Assembly (NCBI GenBank): GCA_017553245.1
Contig: JAFZMT010000237.1
Span: 1 to 8,164 of the forward strand
DNA length: 8,164 nt
Origin: Methanomicrobium sp.
Lineage (GTDB): Archaea > Halobacteriota > Methanomicrobia > Methanomicrobiales > Methanomicrobiaceae
Direction: 5' to 3'
Shown here: positions 1-5,291 of the stretch, in pieces
Layout of the letters: every line of letters begins with the position of its first letter
How positions within the stretch are numbered: position 1 is the stretch's first letter
Position numbers and translations under genes: made by a program
The notes under the pieces: generated by a model
What the model saw: only the letters and a program-made list of their open reading frames with translations
Told to the model about the DNA's origin: nothing
Database searches by the model: none

Positions 1-1
1 A

Positions 2-496
2 ATTATGATTATAATAATAATAATCTTCTAAGAAAAAGTTCAAATTTTGAAGAAGCCCAAAATAGGTTATATAAGGGTTATTCCTTAGATAATATCCATA
101 ATAGGAATATACCTTCATCAGATCGGCCAGTTCCTTTAATCCTGCTTTTGAAATATAATAGTAATTGTCCGAAAAGCTGAGGAGCTCTTCTTTGGAAGGC
201 CGGTAATAAAGCTCTCTGTCAGGATACATTTCCTTACTTAACGTCTTCACATCCCCCGGATCAATGAATTCCGGCATAAAAAACAGTTCCTGTCCATACG
301 AAACTCCCACCCCTGAATATCCGGCGGAATAATTAAACCATTCGTCCGCAAAATCTTCCGTAACCTCCCCCGGAGAAAGAGTATCAAGTATGTACAGAAA
401 CTGTTTCCGGGAAAAGATCCCATAATACCAGGCAGCAAGCTTGTAGGCATTTTCACAGTATTTACAATTTTGCAGACTGCATGATTCTGGAAATTT
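2..496 (-). CDS. Unrecognised partial reading frame, 5' end unclear (possible damaged gene)
   Basis: The minus strand is open for 165 codons from just after a TAA at 497-499 to the left edge of the window, so the 3' end lies outside. The translation looks like a real soluble protein, with mixed hydrophobic, aromatic and charged residues. It has a Cys cluster near its start (CSLQNCKYC, C-x4-C-x2-C, about 463-481), then a Trp/Tyr-rich segment, and ends with a Tyr/Asn-rich stretch. No ATG or TTG lies in this frame before an ATG at 275-277, and the GTG at 308-310 has no ribosome binding site. The conserved-looking part begins well upstream of both, so the N-terminus seems to be missing. An ATG at 480-482 is one frame off, and a single-base indel near 466-470 would join it to this frame. 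I do not recognise the family and assign no function. Confidence 0.45.
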
Positions 497-546
497 TTAG
501 TGCGTCAAATAGTGATTATAGATCACTCCAGAAAGAGCATCCTTAA

Positions 547-589
547 GCGGATATGGTCTGATTGCTTTGCAATAATTTGGTGTATCCGC
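547..589. repeat. Nested inverted repeat (candidate stem-loop)
   Basis: The outer arms GCGGATA (547-553) and TATCCGC (583-589) are perfect complements. Inside them sits a second perfect hairpin, ATTGC-TTT-GCAAT (561-573). The two unpaired joints are 7 and 9 nt. No oligo-T run follows closely on either strand, so this is not a typical terminator. It could be a structured RNA element or a chance palindrome. Confidence 0.35.
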
Positions 590-686
590 CGCGGTTGTTC
601 TCTGTGGAATTTTGACATTTTTCAAAGATATTTTTCGGGTTGCCGTCCGTGATTCTCTTCCTTTGCGGGTGGTTAGGGTTGCGGCG

Positions 687-751
687 GCGCGGTTGACGGT
701 TTCATGCGTCGGTTCGCGGTTGAGGGGGGGTTGTTTTGGCGCGGTTGACGG
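687..751. repeat. 13-bp direct repeat in G+C-rich spacer
   Basis: GCGCGGTTGACGG occurs at 687-699 and again at 739-751, 52 bp apart. A related GGTTCGCGGTTGAGG stretch lies between them at about 711-725. The role is unknown. Confidence 0.5.
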
Positions 752-899
752 AATTGCTTTGGCGGCGCACAATGCATTGATGTGTGCTTTGATGTGGATA
801 TTTGTGCCACCGTCTTGGAATGCGCAGTTACGTCGGGGAGTGCCGTCGGGGATGCTCGCGGGTGTTCGCCGCTGTTCACGGCTGTTAAAAAGCAAGAAG

Positions 900-970
900 A
901 ACTCCAAAAACAAAACGAACTCCAAAAACAAAACGAACTCCAAAAACAAAACGAACTTCAAAAACAAAAA

Positions 971-971
<1 letters not shown>
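900..971. repeat. Four 18-bp tandem repeats abutting tRNA-Thr; likely T-tract terminator array
   Basis: On the plus strand the unit AACTCCAAAAACAAAACG occurs three times exactly (900-917, 918-935, 936-953), followed by a variant with three changes (954-971) whose last base is the final base of the tRNA gene. Read in the direction of tRNA transcription (minus strand), each unit gives T5 and T4 tracts separated by a G. Archaeal RNA polymerase commonly stops at oligo-T, so the array probably terminates tRNA-Thr transcription several times over. The terminator role is inferred; the repeat itself is directly visible. Confidence 0.85.
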
Positions 972-1042
<71 letters not shown>

Positions 1043-1050
1043 AACAAAAG

Positions 1051-1081
1051 TGCATCATAATATGGATATGAAAAATATAAA
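1051..1081 (-). promoter_or_regulatory. Archaeal promoter of tRNA-Thr
   Basis: On the minus strand a TTTATATT box lies at 1074-1081. About 26 bp downstream, at 1051-1054, is TGCA within an ATGC context, which resembles the box B start-site element of methanogen stable-RNA promoters. Transcription would begin about 9-12 nt before the mature tRNA. Confidence 0.7.
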
Positions 1082-1102
1082 ACCTTAACTAAATGACCGC
1101 GG

Positions 1103-1116
1103 AAAAAATCGATAAA
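1103..1116 (-). terminator. Oligo-T tracts downstream of the TIM-barrel gene
   Basis: On the minus strand a T4 (1113-1116) is followed by a T6 (1103-1108), about 110 nt past the stop codon at 1223. These are the first clear oligo-T runs after that gene and lie before the tRNA promoter. The assignment is inferred. Confidence 0.4.
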
Positions 1117-1187
1117 ATCCGTGGAACTTTGAAGGTCGGCATAAACACGCATAAGCCCGCATACGGAAAGCGGATCCCTGCGGTAGC

Positions 1188-1224
1188 GATTGCTGGGGTG
1201 ATTGCGGGGGTGATTGCGGCGATT
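1188..1224. repeat. Short 12-bp tandem repeat at the 3' end of the TIM-barrel gene
   Basis: Units GATTGCTGGGGT (1188-1199) and GATTGCGGGGGT (1200-1211), followed by shortened GATTGCGGC and GATT (1212-1224), form a 12-bp-period array that reaches the stop codon of the neighbouring minus-strand gene. It contains no T-tract in the gene's transcription direction. Its role is unknown. Confidence 0.55.
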
Positions 1225-1945
1225 ACTCGATGCCGTTTCTCTTAAACTGCGTAATCGAGCGCAGGACGCCGTCGAAGGAATCCGCCTCCAGAATCGGAAA
1301 CGCACCCCCTTTCTTAATAAGATCGTAAACGGGCGCGAAATCAATCGTCCCGTCCCCGATAGCGCCGTGCGTATCCGCATTACCCTTATTGTCGTGAATA
1401 TGGAGGTGCGACACCCGCGCCTTGAGGAACCCGTCGAGGACGCCGCAGATGTGCGCATGACCGACATCGAGGGCAAACTCGAAATCCGAAAAATACGAAA
1501 GCTCATCCGGCTTTTGAAGGAAGAAGAACTTGCTCTTCGGCATGTTCTCAACGAAAATCGGCATCGAAATCTCCTCGGAATGCTTCTTAAGCTCGATAAG
1601 CGACTTCTGAAGCTGAAAAATACTCACATCCCGCTCCTGAAGCCACGGAGAAAAACCCGGGTGGAAGACAACCCCTTTTGCGTTCACATCCGCGCCTATA
1701 TCCATGGCGTGGCGGATGACCTCAACGCTGGCTTTCCTTATGACATCGAGGTGGGAAGCGATGTTGACGGTTCGCGCCGGCGCATGAATATAATACGTAA
1801 ACGAAAACGAGTGCAGAATATCGGGAGTATCCATATAGTGAAGACCGTCATCCATAACCTCGACAACCTTGGTAACATCGGACAGAAGCGTCAGAGCGTT
1901 CTCAAGCGGCTTATCAATCAGGCAGTATGTGGAGACCCCGTACAT
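1223..1945 (-). CDS. Xylose isomerase-like TIM-barrel protein (COG1082, sugar phosphate isomerase/epimerase or endonuclease IV-like)
   Basis: This 240-residue protein fits the AP endonuclease 2 superfamily, (beta/alpha)8 barrels that bind divalent metals and act as sugar isomerases or epimerases, or in some members as DNA repair nucleases. Typical metal-site segments are visible in order: VVFHPG (H95), FVEN (E133), ALDVGHAH (D160, H163), SHLHIHDN (H180 to D185), GAIGDGTIDF (195-203) and ILE (E220). The length is near that of short family members. I start at the ATG at 1943-1945: a longer frame reaches 2026, but its extra 27 residues are polar and unlike the family, and they cover a TATA box (1971-1980) placed correctly for a nearly leaderless message from 1945. 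The gene is divergent from the radical SAM gene. The substrate cannot be told; a sugar isomerase/epimerase is more likely than a repair enzyme. Confidence 0.88.
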   Translation of the reverse strand: MYGVSTYCLIDKPLENALTLLSDVTKVVEVMDDGLHYMDTPDILHSFSFTYYIHAPARTVNIASHLDVIRKASVEVIRHAMDIGADVNAKGVVFHPGFSPWLQERDVSIFQLQKSLIELKKHSEEISMPIFVENMPKSKFFFLQKPDELSYFSDFEFALDVGHAHICGVLDGFLKARVSHLHIHDNKGNADTHGAIGDGTIDFAPVYDLIKKGGAFPILEADSFDGVLRSITQFKRNGIE

Positions 1946-1970
1946 ACTTCTAATTGATTGGTCATGTTTA

Positions 1971-1980
1971 TTATATTTAT
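1971..1980 (-). promoter_or_regulatory. TATA box of the TIM-barrel gene
   Basis: The minus strand reads ATAAATATAA, centred about 30 bp before the ATG at 1945. A start site about 26 bp from the box centre predicts a leader of only a few nucleotides. It also argues against the longer in-frame start at 2026. Confidence 0.6.
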
Positions 1981-2038
1981 CAGAGTTGTCACCCGCATTT
2001 TCCGAGGATTCCGTCACACGGGTCAATCGCGTGATATC

Positions 2039-2047
2039 TATATATTT
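2039..2047 (+). promoter_or_regulatory. TATA box of the radical SAM gene
   Basis: TATATATTT lies about 36 bp before the ATG at 2079. An ATGA box B-like element sits at 2064-2067, so a leader of about 10-15 nt is expected. No Shine-Dalgarno sequence is seen in front of the ATG, which fits a short-leader message. Confidence 0.6.
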
Positions 2048-2078
2048 GGCAGGATTACACTATATGACAAAATAAACC

Positions 2079-3017
2079 ATGGAATACAGATACATCTTCG
2101 GACCCGTGCCTTCGCGACGACTCGGAATCTCGCTCGGCATCGACCTCATACCCCAAAAGACCTGCTCATACAACTGCATCTACTGCGAATCGGGAAAGAC
2201 AACGAACCTCACGGTCGAAAGAAAAGAATACGTCCCGCTGGACGACGTCATCGCCGAGCTTGACGCCGTCTTAAGGACACACCCGAAACTCGATTTCGTG
2301 ACCTACGCAGGTTCGGGAGAGCCTACCCTCCATTCAGGGATAAGCGAGGTGACGCGGTTTGTAAAAGAGAACTACCCGGAGTATAAAACGGCGCTTCTGA
2401 CAAACGGCAGCCTCTTCTATGACGAAAACGTAAGGCGCGACTGCCTCGACATCGATGTCGTCATACCCTCTCTGGACTGTGCCGGCGAGACCGAATTCAA
2501 AAAGGTCGACAGACCGCACAGGTCGCTCTCGGTCGCGACCGTGAACGACGGCATTGCAAAGTTCGCTTCGGAATATGCCGGTCAGCTCTGGCTCGAAATC
2601 TTCGTCGTCCCCGGAATCAACGATACCGACGAGGAAATAGCACGTATCAACACCGAGATCGCAAAGATACGCCCCGACAAGATTCAGCTCAACACCCTTG
2701 ACCGCCCGGGCGTTGTCGACTGGATTCGACCCGCGGACGACAGAGCCATGCAGGCTTTTGCCGATAAACTCTGCCACGACAATATCGAGATTGCCGGCAA
2801 ACCCGCATCGCGTTCATCAAACAAAGCCTACTCCGGCGACACCTCCGGGGTCATACTGCGGACGGTCAGAAGAAGACCGTGCACCCTTGACGACATAGTA
2901 AAAATCACGGGACTTCACTCAAACGAAGTCAACAAATATCTGAGCGTGCTCGTCGCCGAAGGAAAAATAACCGAAGCCCGCGGCGAACGCGGAGTCTTCT
3001 ACAGATACGCGGAATAA
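2079..3017 (+). CDS. Radical SAM protein with C-terminal winged-helix-like domain (COG0731 family)
   Basis: This 312-residue protein opens with FGPVPSRRLGISLGIDLIP, the signature of the COG0731 radical SAM group. It then has the cluster motif C29-SYN-C33-IY-C36 (C-x3-C-x2-C) that binds the 4Fe-4S cluster used to cleave S-adenosylmethionine, followed by GSGEPTL (78-84), the family's SAM-contacting glycine-rich motif. A TNG motif (108-110) and the segment EIFVVPGIND (173-182) support a complete partial TIM barrel up to about residue 245. Residues 255-312 (LDDIVKITGLHSNEVNKYLS and on) look like a winged helix that reads as a nucleic-acid or protein contact. COG0731 also holds the wyosine-forming enzyme TYW1, but this form is usually annotated only as a radical SAM or Fe-S oxidoreductase, and its reaction is not known to me. 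It is transcribed alone, divergent from the TIM-barrel gene. Confidence 0.92.
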   Translation: MEYRYIFGPVPSRRLGISLGIDLIPQKTCSYNCIYCESGKTTNLTVERKEYVPLDDVIAELDAVLRTHPKLDFVTYAGSGEPTLHSGISEVTRFVKENYPEYKTALLTNGSLFYDENVRRDCLDIDVVIPSLDCAGETEFKKVDRPHRSLSVATVNDGIAKFASEYAGQLWLEIFVVPGINDTDEEIARINTEIAKIRPDKIQLNTLDRPGVVDWIRPADDRAMQAFADKLCHDNIEIAGKPASRSSNKAYSGDTSGVILRTVRRRPCTLDDIVKITGLHSNEVNKYLSVLVAEGKITEARGERGVFYRYAE

Positions 3018-3033
3018 TCTGTTATAATACTGT

Positions 3034-3040
3034 AAAAAAA
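3034..3040 (-). terminator. T7 terminator of the aldolase gene
   Basis: The minus strand has seven consecutive T residues 27 nt after the aldolase stop codon (3068-3070), in the spacer shared with the convergent radical SAM gene. This fits an archaeal oligo-T stop. On the plus strand no run of five or more T follows the radical SAM gene within this spacer. Confidence 0.6.
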
Positions 3041-3067
3041 GAATATGCCGGTCGGTTTATCGCCGGT

Positions 3068-4366
3068 TTATTTCTTTGCCTTTGATTTGGTTGCTTTGGA
3101 AGCTGCCGCTTTCTTATCGGCAGGCTTTGCGGCAGCCTTTGTTGCCGTAGCTTTTGCCGGAACTGCCTTTGCGGTTGCGGCTTTTGTGCCCGAAGCCTTC
3201 TTTGCGTCGGCTTTCACGGCAGGCGCTTTGGGTGCTGTCGCTTTAGCCGCGGGCGCCTTTTTTGCGGCTGGCTTTGCTGCGGTTTTTACAGCCGTTGTCT
3301 TTGCCGCGGCAGGCTTGGCAGCGGGCTTTGCTGCGGGTTTGGCTGCCGTTGCCTTGACGGTTGCCTTCTTTGCGGCAGGTTTTGCCGCGGCTTTGGTTGC
3401 CGTTGTCTTTGCGGCGGCTGGCTTTGCGGCAGCCTTGGAAGTTGGTGCCTTATTGCCGTTGTATATCTTAAGTGCGGCTGCAACGTCCGCATTGTCAATT
3501 GTTATGGCAGATATCGCATTGCACATGCGGATTGCCTCATCCAGCGATTTCTGGTGGATATTTCTGCCGGTTGCGTTACCCGATGCGCCGCCGGTGTGAA
3601 TCTGCGCATACAACTGCGAAAGGAACTTCTCCGCCGACGTGCTCGAACCGCCCGCACAGACAAGCTTTGTCCTTCCCGCCGCTTTTGAAGCCTCTTTTAA
3701 GAGTTCGGCGGAATCCTTGCCCTCTTCCTTGGGCGGGTTGACCTTGACGAAATCCGCACCCAGTGCCGCCGCGGTTCCCGCCGCGCCCGCGATAAGGTGT
3801 GCGTTCTTCTCGTCCTTTACCGCCTTGCCGCGCGGATAAATCCAGAGAACGACAACAAGACCGTATTTGTGAGCCTCGCTGATAATCCGTGCCGCCTGAG
3901 AAAGCATAACATCCTCGTATTCGCTGCCGAGATAGATGGTGTATCCGACCGCCGCAATCTTAAGTTTCGCACTGTCGCGGAGTTCGACAACCTGCTGTAT
4001 TGTCCAGAGCTGTGTGCTTAACGGGTCTTTCTGCTCGGTCTTGACAAGATGCGTCTTCGAGTTCATCTTTACAAGGTAGGGCACATTCGGATAACTCTTA
4101 CCGTAGCGTGCGATAAGACCGAGTTGTGATGCGAAAACGCCCACTCTGCTGCCGCTTGCGATGCGGAACATATGTTCGGGATCGGCATCGTCGGGGTGGA
4201 TGTCTTTGCCGTAGAAGTCGTCGTTCAGGTGCTCGGTCTTCTGGTCGCCGGCGAAGAGCATCAGCCTTCCGCTGCCCCCCGTAATCAGCTCATAGTTCTT
4301 TTTATATGTCGCTTCCGCTTCTTTCGGAACGTCGGCGGGTATCACGATATCGATTTTATCTGCCAT
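3068..4366 (-). CDS. Class I fructose-bisphosphate aldolase (DhnA/COG1830 type) with a long Ala/Lys/Pro-rich tail
   Basis: The enzyme part (about residues 1-305 of 432) is an archaeal class I aldolase, which joins or splits dihydroxyacetone phosphate and glyceraldehyde 3-phosphate through a lysine Schiff base in glycolysis and gluconeogenesis. Visible sites are FAGDQKTEH (D41), WIYPRG (Y177), DFVKVN (K208, likely Schiff base) and the phosphate-binding segments CAGGSS (237-242) and GNATGRN (263-269). The Y177-K208 spacing of 31 equals the Tyr146-Lys177 spacing I recall for the Thermoproteus tenax enzyme. Residues 308-432 are a tail of AAAKPAAKK-like repeats, highly basic and with almost no acidic residues, resembling histone H1 or bacterial H1-like tails. 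The frame extends to 4564, but the ATG at 4366 is favoured: family homology begins there and a TATA box lies 31 bp upstream. The exact substrate could instead be a related sugar phosphate. Confidence 0.87.
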   Translation of the reverse strand: MADKIDIVIPADVPKEAEATYKKNYELITGGSGRLMLFAGDQKTEHLNDDFYGKDIHPDDADPEHMFRIASGSRVGVFASQLGLIARYGKSYPNVPYLVKMNSKTHLVKTEQKDPLSTQLWTIQQVVELRDSAKLKIAAVGYTIYLGSEYEDVMLSQAARIISEAHKYGLVVVLWIYPRGKAVKDEKNAHLIAGAAGTAAALGADFVKVNPPKEEGKDSAELLKEASKAAGRTKLVCAGGSSTSAEKFLSQLYAQIHTGGASGNATGRNIHQKSLDEAIRMCNAISAITIDNADVAAALKIYNGNKAPTSKAAAKPAAAKTTATKAAAKPAAKKATVKATAAKPAAKPAAKPAAAKTTAVKTAAKPAAKKAPAAKATAPKAPAVKADAKKASGTKAATAKAVPAKATATKAAAKPADKKAAASKATKSKAKK

Positions 4367-4393
4367 ACATATTCGTCGATCTCTCAGATTAAT

Positions 4394-4401
4394 AAATATA
4401 A
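4394..4401 (-). promoter_or_regulatory. TATA box of the aldolase gene
   Basis: TTATATTT on the minus strand is centred about 31 bp before the ATG at 4366, predicting a leader of roughly 5 nt. No clear Shine-Dalgarno sequence precedes the ATG. Confidence 0.6.
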
Positions 4402-4470
4402 TGAAAATGTTCGAAAGTATTACCCGCAAGCCCGCGGACAGCGACAGATCAATGCGGAAAATAAAGTCAG

Positions 4471-4478
4471 ATATATTT
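4471..4478 (+). promoter_or_regulatory. TATA box of the 2H phosphoesterase gene
   Basis: ATATATTT lies about 24 bp before the ATG at 4498, and an ATGC box B-like element (4494-4497) touches the start codon. This predicts a leaderless message and supports the chosen start. Confidence 0.6.
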
Positions 4479-4497
4479 TCAAAGACCATACTTATGC

Positions 4498-5178
4498 ATG
4501 ACCGCGGAAAAGACATCGGAAAATACTGCGGAAAAACCGGTAAGATACCCGGGGCAGGTCTCAAAGGCTGTTGCCGTTGACGTCGTCCTCCTTCCCCCCA
4601 AGGAAATTGCCGGACTCTGCGTAAAACTCAGCAGGAAACTGAACGAAATCTCGGGCGACGACAGCGTGACTCTGAGCCTTACGGAGACAATTCCGCATAT
4701 CTCGCTTGCTATGGGCGCCGTTGACCCTGACGCCGTCGGCGACCTCGGCGAATCTCTGAGTCTTATCTGCGACCGATATCTCCCCTATACTGCCGCGTAT
4801 AAGGATTTTGCCGTTGTAAAAACCTCTGAAAACGTAACGGTCTCGGGGATGAACATTGTAAAAGACGATATAATCACGGGGATGCGGTCCGACATCGTCT
4901 CGGCTTTAAAAGAGTTCAATCTCGGCAGCGTGACTTCCGAAATGGTCTATCCAGACCGCACTCCCATAACGGAATTTACCCTCGATTACTCCTCAAATTA
5001 CATCAAAAATGCCGACAGCCGGCGGTTTTCGCCGCACATCACCCTCGGAAACGGCGACGTTAACCTTATACGCGATATGCCCGCAATCCCGCAATCCTTT
5101 ACCTGCACGGACATCGCCGTCTGCCATCTGGGAAATCACTGCACATGCAAAAAGATACTCTGGCATTATGAGGATTAA
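4498..5178 (+). CDS. 2H phosphoesterase superfamily protein (2'-5' RNA ligase/cyclic phosphodiesterase-like)
   Basis: Two H-x-(S/T)-x motifs define the 2H fold: PHISL at residues 66-70 (H67) and PHITL at 179-183 (H180). The two histidines act together on 2'-5' phosphodiester bonds or 2',3'-cyclic phosphates, as in the 2'-5' RNA ligase/cyclic phosphodiesterase family. The 226-residue length is somewhat above the roughly 180 typical of ThpR-type enzymes. The first 20 or so residues (TAEKTSENTAEKPVRYPG) look like a disordered extension, and the fold begins near KAVAVDVVLLPP. A Cys/His-rich end (CHLGNHCTCKKILWHY, 209-224) is notable. The enzyme is probably cytosolic and RNA-directed; its real substrate is unknown. 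The ATG coincides with the predicted transcription start, and the gene is divergent from the aldolase. Confidence 0.85.
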   Translation: MTAEKTSENTAEKPVRYPGQVSKAVAVDVVLLPPKEIAGLCVKLSRKLNEISGDDSVTLSLTETIPHISLAMGAVDPDAVGDLGESLSLICDRYLPYTAAYKDFAVVKTSENVTVSGMNIVKDDIITGMRSDIVSALKEFNLGSVTSEMVYPDRTPITEFTLDYSSNYIKNADSRRFSPHITLGNGDVNLIRDMPAIPQSFTCTDIAVCHLGNHCTCKKILWHYED

Positions 5179-5205
5179 ATTAAAATAGAATTTTGATGAT
5201 TTAAT
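5174..5205 (+). repeat. A/T-only nested hairpin over the 2H gene stop codon
   Basis: ATTAAAT (5174-5180) pairs with ATTTAAT (5199-5205), and inside it AAAAT (5182-5186) pairs with ATTTT (5190-5194) around an AGA loop. The stop codon TAA (5176-5178) lies in the first arm. The stem is weak, and the T4 at 5191-5194 is short for a terminator, so its role is uncertain. Confidence 0.35.
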
Positions 5206-5208
5206 TAA

Positions 5209-5264
5209 AACGGAATTACAATAACATAATTACAATAACGGAATTTCAGTAACGGAATTTCAAA
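5209..5264. repeat. Four 14-bp tandem repeats upstream of the NCS2 permease
   Basis: Units AACGGAATTACAAT (5209-5222), AACATAATTACAAT (5223-5236), AACGGAATTTCAGT (5237-5250) and AACGGAATTTCAAA (5251-5264) follow one another without gaps. The array ends 24 bp before the permease start and so lies in the promoter or leader region. It could be a set of regulator sites or a slippage product; nothing visible decides this. Confidence 0.75.
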
Positions 5265-5276
5265 CAATCCATAAGC

Positions 5277-5291
5277 AGGTGTCCGGTTTTG
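5277..5291 (+). promoter_or_regulatory. Ribosome binding site and TTG start of the permease
   Basis: AGGTG (5277-5281) matches the archaeal 16S rRNA 3' end and is spaced 7 nt from TTG at 5289-5291. This decides for the TTG start. It also shows that this message has a true leader, unlike the short-leader genes nearby. Confidence 0.6.

Larger units (their letters stand above)
497..899. other. Gene-free stretch, G+C-rich in its centre
   Basis: I see no credible gene here. Several overlapping frames on both strands are open at once, which is what a G+C-rich, stop-poor sequence gives by chance, and their translations are Arg/Thr/Ala-rich without domain character. The stretch contains a nested inverted repeat (547-589) and the 13-bp direct repeat GCGCGGTTGACGG at 687-699 and 739-751. 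The composition differs sharply from the A+T-rich spacers elsewhere in the window. It lies between the damaged-looking frame at 2-496 and the 3' side of tRNA-Thr, so decayed or inserted DNA is possible, but nothing shows an integrase, transposase or duplicated tRNA end. Confidence 0.5.

Noticed and set aside
497..967. Minus-strand frame of 156 codons starting in the 18-bp repeats
   Set aside because: Its first part is repeat-encoded FVLFLE and it would start inside the tRNA terminator array. Other frames here are open as well, so openness alone is not evidence. It is mentioned as a finding only because it shares a frame with 2-496.
1214..1957. Plus-strand frame of 247 codons opposite the TIM-barrel gene
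   Set aside because: It is an antisense shadow: Arg-rich with no domain character, whereas the minus strand shows ordered metal-site motifs.
3045..3599. Long plus-strand frame full of Ala, Phe and Val that looks like a membrane protein
   Set aside because: It is the antisense of the Ala/Lys/Pro tail of the aldolase: Lys and Ala codons read backwards give Phe, Leu, Gly and Ala. The minus-strand frame has clear homology and a proper promoter.
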